Origin: Bradyrhizobium centrolobii | GTDB taxonomy: Bacteria > Pseudomonadota > Alphaproteobacteria > Rhizobiales > Xanthobacteraceae | Reading direction: 5' to 3' | Length of the DNA stretch: 58,774 bases | Assembly (NCBI RefSeq): GCF_001641635.1 | Contig: NZ_LUUB01000090.1 | Coordinates: 1-58,774, forward strand | Shown: piece by piece, positions 15,248-23,118 of the stretch | Layout: each line of letters starts with the position of its first letter | Numbering within the stretch: the first letter of the stretch is position 1 | The notes under the pieces: model-generated | The model's input: the letters and a program-made list of their open reading frames with translations, nothing else | Databases searched by the model: none | Told to the model about the DNA's origin: nothing | Position numbers and translations under genes: made by a program

Positions 15248-17223
15248 CACGCGGCCTCGTCGAGATGAGCGCGCCGTCTGGACACTGCCTCGATGTGGTA
15301 GCTCGCGCTCATGAGCGCAGCACAGAGATCGGCCACGCGTGGATCTGATGGCGACACGTTGCACAACGCCTGGGACACGTCGCGAAGTGACTGCGGCTCC
15401 CGCTTGTTCAACGTCAGGCGTACATCTTCAACCAGCTCAGCCAAGGGTCCATCGGCGAGCACCTTCAGCTTGTCGTCGCACAAACGGATGATCGAGGATT
15501 GGTCGAAATAGGAAAGCATCTCCTCGACCGTCACCAGGTTACTCGGAGCAGTCCCACCAGCGGACAGGAACTGACCGATCCGGACAGCGTCACGAAACAT
15601 ATGCTCTTCGGGCTCATATCTCCGATCCCGGGCCGGTACTCCAGTGAACTCTTGGCGAGCGGACAACAATAACCAGCGTCTCCGCCGGTCTCCCGAGACT
15701 GGAGGAACAAGGAATTGCGTCGCCAACAACAAGCCGGTAGCGACACAAGTGAAAAGAAAGGAGACGATGTACGACTGTGCGTCGTAGGCCTGCGGATTGC
15801 TCGGCGCGAATATTGACACGGCGAATATGAGGATCAGTCGACCGAGAGCCGACACCATGCGGTTTGGCGATGTTACCAGAAGTGCGGCGCCGATCACGAG
15901 GGGAGCAAGTCCGATTGCAAGCAACGGGAAGTCGTCGACGCCGTCGAGGACGACGAACTCGAGAAGCCCAGCCAGAATACCGGCAATGGGTGCCGCAACC
16001 AGCGCCAGGGCGGTCGTCACGCGCGAACTGGGCGTCATCGCCCCGAGGCCGACCACCGTGCCGATAAGGGCAAGGGAACTGCTTGTTGCAGGCCAGCCCG
16101 CATACGCAAGGAACATCCCCGCCAACGCAATCCAGATCGCGGCCCGAATGCCCGCCTCAACGGCAGCTCGATGGGATCGATAGATCAGCGCACGCCAATG
16201 CCATGGAGGACGTTTGTCAGTGCGCAGGGCGGCAAGATTCTGTCGAACTTGCTCGTCTCTTCTTAGCAACTCTTTGAGTGTCCAGGCCAGGGGGGACGCC
16301 GCACCTGCGTCCTTCCGCGTGTCGGAGCGCCACACGACCGTCGGCGGCTTGCTTACGTTGCGTTCAAGCGCGCGCACTATCCTCTCAGATGTTGCCCCGT
16401 CAGCGATCACCGGGAGCACATTGAGGCTTCGCGCTGCATGGAGCTCCGCCACAAGCGCAGCCGCCGCGTTATGGCCTGCTACGCTTCTAACTGGGCCGCC
16501 GCTGGACTCAAACGCCAGGCTCGCTATTTCCGGCCGTCGCGCCGCTATTTCAGCCAGCAGTGTAGCGGACGTTGTTGGCTGCGTAGCCTGACCAAGAATC
16601 GTCGCTTTCGCGTAGTGGCCAATTCGGCGACGGATATCAGCCAATTGTGCTGCAAGCTTCGTATGACGCTCAGGCGCCGATAGCAGGTCATCGGCAATCG
16701 CAATGGATACAATTCCGATGAAGATTGCCGCGCCGCGCGCCATGCCCGCCTCGAACACGTGCCCTGGATTGTCGATTTGCTGGATCGCAAGCAACGCCAC
16801 CGTGTAGCCCGACAGGACCGCTGCGTAGGCACGATTGCCGTCGAGCAATCCTGAGACGTACACACACAGGCCCATCCAGCCGGCATAGGCTATCAGGAGA
16901 AGATCCCGCGTCTGGGAGAAAAGCCCTGTTATGGCAATGGAAGCTGCAACGCCGATGATAGTTGCGATCACACGAAAGACTGCCTTCTCCAAGGCCTGGC
17001 CGCGAGTTGGTTCCGCGATGATTGCAACCGTTATTATCGCCGTCGTCGGCGCTTCGAGCTGAAGCCAGAAGCTCAAATACAATGCAACGATCGCCGCTAT
17101 CCAGATCCGGATAGCAAAAGCCCAGGAACCAAGTGGAAAACCGAACGGAAGGAAGCCTCTTTGGTTAGGTAGCGCCAAGAAACGCGAATCTCCGCCTGAC
17201 ACGTCTGCTGCTCGTCTGCTCAT
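15247..17223 (-). CDS. FUSC-family aromatic acid exporter inner-membrane subunit (AaeB-like)
   Basis: 658 residues from the ATG at 17223, chosen because GGAGA lies about 10 bases upstream; the frame is open for 29 more codons that look non-coding. An N-terminal block of membrane segments (SWAFAIRIWIAAIVALYLSF, then TTAIITVAIIAEPTRGQAL) is followed by a soluble region at about residues 195-350. A second membrane block (AAIWIALAGMFLAYAGW through LATQFLVPPVSG) and a C-terminal soluble helix domain follow. This repeated layout is that of FUSC / p-hydroxybenzoate efflux permeases. It is first in an operon with DUF1656 and HlyD genes. The likely substrates are aromatic carboxylates or related toxic organics. 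Confidence 0.9.
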   Translation of the reverse strand: MSRRAADVSGGDSRFLALPNQRGFLPFGFPLGSWAFAIRIWIAAIVALYLSFWLQLEAPTTAIITVAIIAEPTRGQALEKAVFRVIATIIGVAASIAITGLFSQTRDLLLIAYAGWMGLCVYVSGLLDGNRAYAAVLSGYTVALLAIQQIDNPGHVFEAGMARGAAIFIGIVSIAIADDLLSAPERHTKLAAQLADIRRRIGHYAKATILGQATQPTTSATLLAEIAARRPEIASLAFESSGGPVRSVAGHNAAAALVAELHAARSLNVLPVIADGATSERIVRALERNVSKPPTVVWRSDTRKDAGAASPLAWTLKELLRRDEQVRQNLAALRTDKRPPWHWRALIYRSHRAAVEAGIRAAIWIALAGMFLAYAGWPATSSSLALIGTVVGLGAMTPSSRVTTALALVAAPIAGILAGLLEFVVLDGVDDFPLLAIGLAPLVIGAALLVTSPNRMVSALGRLILIFAVSIFAPSNPQAYDAQSYIVSFLFTCVATGLLLATQFLVPPVSGDRRRRWLLLSARQEFTGVPARDRRYEPEEHMFRDAVRIGQFLSAGGTAPSNLVTVEEMLSYFDQSSIIRLCDDKLKVLADGPLAELVEDVRLTLNKREPQSLRDVSQALCNVSPSDPRVADLCAALMSASYHIEAVSRRRAHLDEAA

Positions 17224-17627
17224 CAGACTTCTCCATTCCAAGATCGCGCAGCATCGAGGGGGCGTCTCTTTTTTGCGATACTCTTGCAGCGAAGCAATTT
17301 CGCGTACCACATTCGGCGTTCAGCTTGCTTGCCTTAGATGCTAAGCCGCCCGCCCTCCGCGAGGAAAATGAAACTACTTCAGCTGCTCGATGCGTCTCCT
17401 GCAGTTAGAGTTTTGCGCCGGGCCTGCAGTTCGACAATCGAGGGGCGATGGCGTCGGCGACAGACAGTTCCACGGCTATCAGGGGCGCGACCGTTCGCAG
17501 TATTTTGATGAGGCTTTCGCAGTTATTGCCGGATCAGCCAGCCGCTCACGACCGGCTCGCCACTCATAATCGTGAGGTCACGGGCCCGCGTTGCAGTTTG
17601 TTGGATCGCCTGAAGGCCTGGTGACGA
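17224..17627. other. 404-bp gap upstream of the efflux operon
   Basis: It should contain the efflux operon promoter. One small plus-strand frame, 17448-17624 (58 codons, MASATDSSTAIRGATVRSIL), has GAGGGG just upstream of its ATG. It resembles no family I know, and I would not call it without homologues. Confidence 0.25.
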
Positions 17628-17840
17628 CTATCCACCTCGGCCCACATTGGATGAGGCGTTATCGAGCCACCGCCGCGTCGCTTCGTCGCTCCAGCCGGGA
17701 ACCGCAAAGCGCGCCGGCGGGGTCACACCTGTGCGGGGAGGAGCGACGGTAGTTTGGCGAGTACGGAGATGACGCGCCGTTGCGGCATTCGCAGAAGCGC
17801 ATAGGGTGACCAATAGGCTCAGGATCATGGCAGAACGCAT
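17628..17840 (-). CDS. Small exported protein, FAVPGWSDEATRRWLDNA motif
   Basis: 70 residues from the ATG at 17840, preferred over an upstream TTG because TTGGAG lies about ten bases before it. The N-terminus MRSAMILSLLVTLCASANA is a clear signal peptide with an ANA cut. The mature part is short and basic, then FAVPGWSDEATRRWLDNASS. I recall similar FAVPGWxDExTRxWLDNA endings on small secreted Bradyrhizobium proteins of unknown function; this memory is unverified. It has no operon partner. Confidence 0.6.
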   Translation of the reverse strand: MRSAMILSLLVTLCASANAATARHLRTRQTTVAPPRTGVTPPARFAVPGWSDEATRRWLDNASSNVGRGG

Positions 17841-18218
17841 ACGCAATTGCTCCAAATGACTTACTTTGGTTCTTATGGTGCGCTGGCCGTACCGCCCCAG
17901 GAAATAAACGACGTCCCGGCGCTCGACGAGCTAAGTAGCGCGCGGCGCTGGCTTTCATCGCTCAATTATGTTCACGGCCCCCGGGAAAAAGGCGAGTATC
18001 GCTGTCCAGCCTGCGACAGCTCGTTAGAAATTTTCGATGGTGGTAAGCTGATTACTATCGGCTCACAATCGAGCCTTGCATTAGAGCCATACGCGACTAA
18101 GGCCGCCTTGGTTCGCTCATGGCCCGCGAACTGCTCAGCTAGTATGGTTTGGAAACTTTCGTACCATTTGGTGACGCTTTCGCAGCAAACGCTGGACTGT
18201 CCACCTATAAGTTTGCGC
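17841..18218. other. Gap with a possible zinc-knuckle fragment
   Basis: A plus-strand frame starting near 17847 contains GEYRCPACDSSLEIFDGG (17989-18042), a plausible CxxC zinc-knuckle fragment. The rest of its translation is not protein-like and it has no good start. It may be the remnant of a small protein gene. Confidence 0.25.
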
Positions 18219-18280
18219 TTGACAGGGGAAGCGCCGCGCGAATGTAATATACTATAACTTATATTAGCGGCGAATGCCGC
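18219..18280 (+). promoter_or_regulatory. Candidate promoter and operator for the ferredoxin-P450 operon
   Basis: TTGACA at 18219-18224 is followed 20 bp later by TAATAT at 18245-18250, a long but possible spacing. The -10 region is part of an inverted repeat, TAATATA at 18245-18251 and TATATTA at 18260-18266 with an 8-bp spacer, very A/T-rich for this genome and shaped like a TetR- or GntR-type operator. A GC hairpin GCGGC / GCCGC follows at 18267-18280. The ferredoxin start is at 18347. No regulator gene is adjacent. Confidence 0.45.
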
Positions 18281-18346
18281 CGATTACATCGAACATGAGG
18301 AAACGCGTTGGGCCATCGAGGCCCGCGCACACAACCGAGGACGCCG

Positions 18347-18556
18347 ATGGCAGAGCGACTCAAGGTTCACGTCGATCCCGACAAATGCCAGGGCCACGCG
18401 CGCTGCAAGGCGCTGGCGCCGGAACTGTTCGAGCTCGACGAATACGGCAACGCCCATGAGGCCGGCGACGGCACCGTTCCGGCTGGCCTGGAAGACAAGG
18501 CCTGGCTTGCCAAATCCAACTGTCCGGAAATCGCGATCGACGTAATCGAGGAATAG
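18347..18556 (+). CDS. P450-associated [3Fe-4S]-type ferredoxin
   Basis: 69 residues from the ATG at 18347 with GAGG upstream. The cluster motif is CQGHARC, then CPEIAI near the C-terminus, i.e. Cys-x2-His-x2-Cys...Cys-Pro. This is the single-cluster class in which the residue between the first two cysteines varies and a [3Fe-4S] or [4Fe-4S] cluster forms. Such ferredoxins carry electrons to bacterial P450s. The gene lies 56 bp upstream of a P450, its evident partner. No ferredoxin reductase is in the window. A His at the variable position should affect cluster type and potential. Confidence 0.9.
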   Translation: MAERLKVHVDPDKCQGHARCKALAPELFELDEYGNAHEAGDGTVPAGLEDKAWLAKSNCPEIAIDVIEE

Positions 18557-18612
18557 CGCGCATTTCGTGCCGCGCGTGCCTTCAGCGAACACCAGCGTGA
18601 GGATTCCCTGAG

Positions 18613-19833
18613 ATGTCCGACGTCAGCCAACCTGCCGCCCATCCGCCCGTCACCGACTGGCTCAACGATTTCGATCACACCGATCCGCAGTGGACGGAGG
18701 ATCCCTTTCCTATCTGGAACGAGCTGCGCGCCGCAAGCCCGGTCGTGCACACCAAGCGCTTTCTCGGCTGCTATCTGCCGACCACCTATGAGGCCGTGCG
18801 CGAGATCGCCAACGATCCCGAGCATTTCTCCTCGCGCCGCATCATCGTCCGCGACGCGCGGCCCGAGGTGACCCAGAACGCCGCGCCGCCGATCACCTCT
18901 GATCCGCCGGTGCACAAGCCGGCCAAGCAATTGCTGCTGCCGCCGTTCACGCCGGACGCGATGAAGAAGCTCGAGCCGCGGGTTCGCGCCATCTGCAACG
19001 AGCTGATCGACGGCTTCATCGCCGAGAAGCAGGTGGACGCGGCAGCGCGCTACACCAAGCACATCCCGGTGCGCGCGATCGCCCATATGCTCGGCATTCC
19101 CGAAAGCGACAGTGACCTCTTCATCAACTGGATCCACATGATCCTGGAGCTCGGCATCAAGGACGAGAACCTGCTGCTCCAGGCGGTCCACGAGATGAGC
19201 GACTATTTCAGGACGCACATCGAGGAGCGCAGGAAAAACCCGACCGATGATCTGATCTCCTATCTGATGAATGCCAGGGGCAAGGACGGCCAGCCGCTGG
19301 AGGAACCACACGTGCTGGGCTCGCTGCGCCTGCTGCTGATCGCCGGCATCGACACCACCTGGAGCGCGATCGGCTCCTCGCTCTGGCACCTCGCCCGCAC
19401 GCCAGCCGACCGCGAGCGCCTGGTCGCCGAGCCGGAGTTGGTGCCGACGGCTGTCGAAGAATTCCTGCGCGCCTATTCCCCGGTGACGATGGCGCGCGAG
19501 GTGGTCAAGGAGACCACAGTCTCGGGCTGCCCGGTCAAGCCGGGCAACATGGTGCTGCTGTCCTTCCCGGCCGCCAACCGCGATCCCAAGATGTTCCCGG
19601 ACGCTGACAAAGTCGTGATCGACCGGCGGGAAAACCGCCATGCGGCCTTCGGCCTTGGCATCCACCGCTGCGTCGGTTCCAACCTCGCGCGGATGGAGAT
19701 GCAGGTTGCGCTGGAGGAATGGCTGAAGCGAATTCCTGACTTCCGGCTCGACCCGGCGGGGTCCGTGACCTGGTCGCAGGGCACGGTGAGAGGCCCCCGC
19801 CAGTTGCCATTTCTGCTTGGAAAGGCGATGTAG
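18613..19833 (+). CDS. Class I bacterial cytochrome P450
   Basis: 406 residues, the usual size for a soluble bacterial P450. The I-helix oxygen-binding segment AGIDTTWSAIGS, the EFLRAYSP ExxR-type helix region and the haem loop FGLGIHRCVGSNLAR with thiolate Cys353 are all present. It inserts one oxygen atom into an organic substrate with electrons from the ferredoxin just upstream. Downstream on the same strand, with gaps of 32, 3 and 26 bp, are an MFS carboxylate-type transporter, a YuiH-type molybdoenzyme and a hydrolase-OsmC fusion. This looks like one uptake-and-oxidation operon. The substrate cannot be told from sequence; the MHS-type transporter hints at a small organic acid, possibly aromatic. 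Confidence 0.93.
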   Translation: MSDVSQPAAHPPVTDWLNDFDHTDPQWTEDPFPIWNELRAASPVVHTKRFLGCYLPTTYEAVREIANDPEHFSSRRIIVRDARPEVTQNAAPPITSDPPVHKPAKQLLLPPFTPDAMKKLEPRVRAICNELIDGFIAEKQVDAAARYTKHIPVRAIAHMLGIPESDSDLFINWIHMILELGIKDENLLLQAVHEMSDYFRTHIEERRKNPTDDLISYLMNARGKDGQPLEEPHVLGSLRLLLIAGIDTTWSAIGSSLWHLARTPADRERLVAEPELVPTAVEEFLRAYSPVTMAREVVKETTVSGCPVKPGNMVLLSFPAANRDPKMFPDADKVVIDRRENRHAAFGLGIHRCVGSNLARMEMQVALEEWLKRIPDFRLDPAGSVTWSQGTVRGPRQLPFLLGKAM

Positions 19834-19865
19834 GCCCCTCCAAAAGCAAAGCGGAGAGGCCGGAT

Positions 19866-21188
19866 ATGACAGACCAAGCAATCAGACCGGCCTCCGAGCA
19901 TTTTGACGTCGCCGACGCCGAGCGGCGGATCAAGGCGATCTTCATCGGCTCGATCGGCAATCTCGTCGAATGGTATGACTTTTACGCCTATACGGCGTTC
20001 GCTCTGTATTTCGCCCCGGCCTTCTTCCCCGGCAACGATCCCGTCGTCCAGCAGTTGAACGCCGCCGTCGTGTTCGCGGCGACCTTTCTGATGCGCCCGC
20101 TCGGCGGCTGGTTCTTCGGCTATCTCGCCGACCATTTCGGCCGGCGCCTGTCGCTGACGCTGTCGGTCGTCTTCATGTGCTTCGGCTCGCTGATCATCGC
20201 ACTGACGCCGACCTACGCCACGATCGGCTTCGCCGCGCCGGTGATCCTGGCGCTGGCCCGCGTGATCGAGGGCCTGAGCCTTGGCGGCGAATACGGCGCC
20301 AGCGCGACTTATCTGAGCGAAGTCGCCGATCCCAGGCGTCGCGGCTTTTATTCGAGCTTTCAGTACGTCACCCTGATCGGCGGCCAGCTCACCGCGATCA
20401 TCGTGCTGCTGCTGCTGCAAAAGGTCTTCCTCACGCCGGACGAGCTGAAGGCCTGGGGCTGGCGCATCCCGTTCGCGATCGGCGCGATGCTCGCGATCTT
20501 TGCCGCGGTGATGCGGCGCGGCCTGCATGAGACCGAAGCGTTCGAGGAAGCCAAGAGGGTGGTGAAGCCCACCGGCTCGATCACCAACCTGCTGAAATAT
20601 CCGCGCGAGCTGCTGCTCGTGATGGGCCTGACCGCCGGCGGCACCGCGGCGTTCTACACCTTCACCACCTACATGCAGACCTTCGTCAAGCTCTCGGTGG
20701 GGCTGACTGAGGACCAGACCACCTTCGTGATCTTCGGCACGCTGATCTTCGCGACCATCCTGCAGCCGATCTATGGCGCGATCTCCGACAAAATCGGCCG
20801 CAAGCCGCTGCTGATTTTCTTCGGTGTCGCCGGCACGCTCGCGACCGTGCCGCTGCTGATGGCGCTAAAGGAGACCAAGTCGCCGTTCATGGCGTTCATC
20901 CTGATCTGCGCCGCCTGGCTGTTCGTCGCCGGCTACACCTCAATCAACGCAGTGGTCAAGGCTGAGCTGTTCCCGACCAATGTCCGCGCCCTCGGCGTCG
21001 GCCTGCCCTATGCGATCACCGTCTCGATCTTCGGTGGCACCGCACCGGCGATCGCGCTCTATTTCAAGAGCATCTGGCATGAGGAATGGTTCTACTTCTA
21101 CCTCAGCGGCATCATCTGCATCTCGCTGATCATCTATGCTACTATGCGCGACACCAAGCATGCTTCTGCGATGCATCGCCACGAGTAG
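19866..21188 (+). CDS. MFS transporter, metabolite:H+ symporter (KgtP/ShiA-like) family
   Basis: 440 residues with about twelve membrane segments. The N-terminus IFIGSIGNLVEWYDFYAYTA is the signature of the MHS family (alpha-ketoglutarate, shikimate, proline/betaine importers). The conserved loop RPLGGWFFGYLADHFGRR between segments 2 and 3 and ISDKIGRKPLL in the second half are also there. It imports a carboxylate with protons. It is third in the ferredoxin-P450 operon, so it probably brings in the P450 substrate or a product. Confidence 0.92.
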   Translation: MTDQAIRPASEHFDVADAERRIKAIFIGSIGNLVEWYDFYAYTAFALYFAPAFFPGNDPVVQQLNAAVVFAATFLMRPLGGWFFGYLADHFGRRLSLTLSVVFMCFGSLIIALTPTYATIGFAAPVILALARVIEGLSLGGEYGASATYLSEVADPRRRGFYSSFQYVTLIGGQLTAIIVLLLLQKVFLTPDELKAWGWRIPFAIGAMLAIFAAVMRRGLHETEAFEEAKRVVKPTGSITNLLKYPRELLLVMGLTAGGTAAFYTFTTYMQTFVKLSVGLTEDQTTFVIFGTLIFATILQPIYGAISDKIGRKPLLIFFGVAGTLATVPLLMALKETKSPFMAFILICAAWLFVAGYTSINAVVKAELFPTNVRALGVGLPYAITVSIFGGTAPAIALYFKSIWHEEWFYFYLSGIICISLIIYATMRDTKHASAMHRHE

Positions 21189-21191
21189 CTC

Positions 21192-21857
21192 ATGGCCGAC
21201 GACAACGAGCCGCCGCCCGACAGCAAGCTGACGCGCACCAAGGAGAGATGGGCGCGCGAGGGCCGTTTCCTCACCGGCCGGATCACGCGCACGGAAGACC
21301 GGCGGCTGCCGCCCGGCCAGCACCTCACCAAGGACTGGCCGGTGCTCGATCTCGGGGTCGTGCCGCCGGTTTCGCGCGAGCGCTGGCGGCTCGACGTCTA
21401 TGGCGCGGTCGAGACTCCTGTGTTCTGGACCTTTGCGGAGTTCGCGGCGCAGAAGCAGGCGCAGTTCACCTCCGACATCCACTGCGTGACGACCTGGTCA
21501 CGCTATGACAACGAATGGGAAGGGCTCGCCACGCGCGAGTTGCTCGCGGCCTGCCAGCCGCGCGACGACGCACGCTTCGTGGTGCTGCACTCCTATGACG
21601 GCTACACCACCAATCTCGCGCTGGACGATTTTGCCGCGGAGGACGCCCTGCTCGCCCATAGCTGGTCGGGCCGACCGCTGACGGACGAGCACGGCGGCCC
21701 GGTGCGGCTGGTCGTGCCGCATCTCTATTTCTGGAAGAGCGCCAAATGGCTCCAGGCCATCGAGTTCCTGACCGAGGACGCGCCGGGCTTCTGGGAAGTC
21801 CGCGGTTATCATAACCGCGGCGATCCCTGGGCCGAACAGCGCTATTCGGGCGATTAG
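21192..21857 (+). CDS. Sulfite oxidase-like molybdopterin oxidoreductase (YuiH type)
   Basis: 221 residues of the oxidoreductase molybdopterin-binding fold. The Mo ligand is Cys98 in SDIHCVTTWSRYDN, and LHSYDGYTTNL and LVVPHLYFWKSAKW further mark the family. It has no N-terminal signal peptide, so it looks cytosolic, unlike exported MsrP/YedY. The substrate is unknown. It starts 3 bp after the transporter stop, which argues for translational coupling within the operon. Confidence 0.88.
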   Translation: MADDNEPPPDSKLTRTKERWAREGRFLTGRITRTEDRRLPPGQHLTKDWPVLDLGVVPPVSRERWRLDVYGAVETPVFWTFAEFAAQKQAQFTSDIHCVTTWSRYDNEWEGLATRELLAACQPRDDARFVVLHSYDGYTTNLALDDFAAEDALLAHSWSGRPLTDEHGGPVRLVVPHLYFWKSAKWLQAIEFLTEDAPGFWEVRGYHNRGDPWAEQRYSGD

Positions 21858-21883
21858 AGTTCACCAGAACAGGGGGAAAGCCC

Positions 21884-23107
21884 ATGGCTACGGAACGCTT
21901 TCAATTCCAGGGCGAAGGCGGCTATCAGCTTGCGGCCGCGCTGGATCTGCCGGACGGCGAGCCGGCGGCCTACGCGCTGTTCGCGCATTGCTTCACCTGC
22001 GGCAAGGATACGCTGGCGGCCAAGCGCATCTCGGTGGCACTCGCCGCCAAGGGCATCGCGGTGCTGCGCTTCGACTTCACCGGGCTCGGCTCTAGCGAAG
22101 GCGATTTTGCCAATTCGACATTCTCCTCCAACGTCGCCGATCTCGTCCACGCGGCCGATCACTTGCGCAAAAGCCACAAAGCGCCGTCGATCCTGATGGG
22201 GCACAGCCTCGGCGGTGCCGCGATCCTGGCGGCGGCCGGAAAGATTCCGGAGGCGAAAGCAGTCGCAACCATTGCCGCCCCCTCCGATCCCGCCCACGTC
22301 ACCGGCCTGTTCAGGGACCACATCGACGCGATCCGCACGCAGGGCGAGGTCGAAGTGTCGCTCGCGGGACGCCCGTTCCGGATCAAGCGCGAATTCCTCG
22401 ATGATATCGTCGAGCACGAACTGATGAAGAACGTCACCGGCCTGCACAAGGCGCTGCTGGTGATGCACTCGCCGGTTGACGATACCGTCGGGATCGACAA
22501 TGCGACGAATATCTTCGTCGCGGCGAAGCACCCCAAGAGCTTCGTCTCGCTCGACCACGCCGACCACCTGCTGACGAAACCGGCGGACGCACTCTATGCG
22601 GCTGACGTGATCACTGCCTGGGCGAGTCGTTACATCGACACGGCCAAGCCTGCGAAGGCGATGGGTCTTGCCGAGGCGCCGCGCCAGGTAGTGGTGCAGG
22701 AGACGCGCAAGAGCAAGTTCAACCAGCTCATCTCCGTCGGGCCGCACCGCCTGGTGGCGGACGAGCCGGTTGCCGCCGGAGGCGAGGATGCCGGCCCCGG
22801 GCCCTATGATTTCCTGCTCGCCGGCCTCGGCGCCTGCACCTCCATGACCATGCGCCTCTATGCCGACCGCAAGTCGCTGCCGCTCGACCGCGTCACCGTC
22901 ACGCTGAAACATTCCAAGATCTATGCAAAGGATTGCGCGGAGTGTGAGACGCGCGAAGGCATGCTCGACCAGATCGATCGCGTGATCGCAATGGAGGGCG
23001 CGCTCGACGCTGAGCAGCGCAAGAAGCTGATGGAGATCGCCGACAAGTGTCCGGTTCACCGGACGCTGACCTCGGAGATCCGGATCGTGACCAGGGCGGC
23101 GGACTGA
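21884..23107 (+). CDS. Bifunctional alpha/beta hydrolase - OsmC family protein
   Basis: 407 residues in two parts. Residues 1-255 are an alpha/beta hydrolase with nucleophile Ser108 in MGHSLGGAA, an acid in SPVDDTVG and His in LDHADHLL. Residues about 270-407 are an OsmC/Ohr-like domain with the reactive Cys in GLGACTSMTMRLYADRK and a second in DKCPVHRTL. OsmC proteins reduce organic hydroperoxides through a cysteine pair. This two-domain arrangement is known in proteobacteria, but its substrate is not. Last gene of the P450 operon, with CAGGGGGAAA before the ATG. It may remove peroxides or ester products arising from oxidase chemistry. It converges on the next gene with an 11-bp gap. Confidence 0.9.
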   Translation: MATERFQFQGEGGYQLAAALDLPDGEPAAYALFAHCFTCGKDTLAAKRISVALAAKGIAVLRFDFTGLGSSEGDFANSTFSSNVADLVHAADHLRKSHKAPSILMGHSLGGAAILAAAGKIPEAKAVATIAAPSDPAHVTGLFRDHIDAIRTQGEVEVSLAGRPFRIKREFLDDIVEHELMKNVTGLHKALLVMHSPVDDTVGIDNATNIFVAAKHPKSFVSLDHADHLLTKPADALYAADVITAWASRYIDTAKPAKAMGLAEAPRQVVVQETRKSKFNQLISVGPHRLVADEPVAAGGEDAGPGPYDFLLAGLGACTSMTMRLYADRKSLPLDRVTVTLKHSKIYAKDCAECETREGMLDQIDRVIAMEGALDAEQRKKLMEIADKCPVHRTLTSEIRIVTRAAD

Positions 23108-23118
23108 AGACGACCGCG

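Noticed and set aside
1022..18340. A defined genomic island with integrase and att sites
   Set aside because: No integrase, transposase, tRNA or flanking direct repeats were found, so only a general acquired/decaying region is proposed.
18367..19881. A 504-codon frame antisense to the ferredoxin and P450
   Set aside because: It crosses two real genes and the gap between them and has the Arg/His/Asp-rich composition of a codon-bias shadow.
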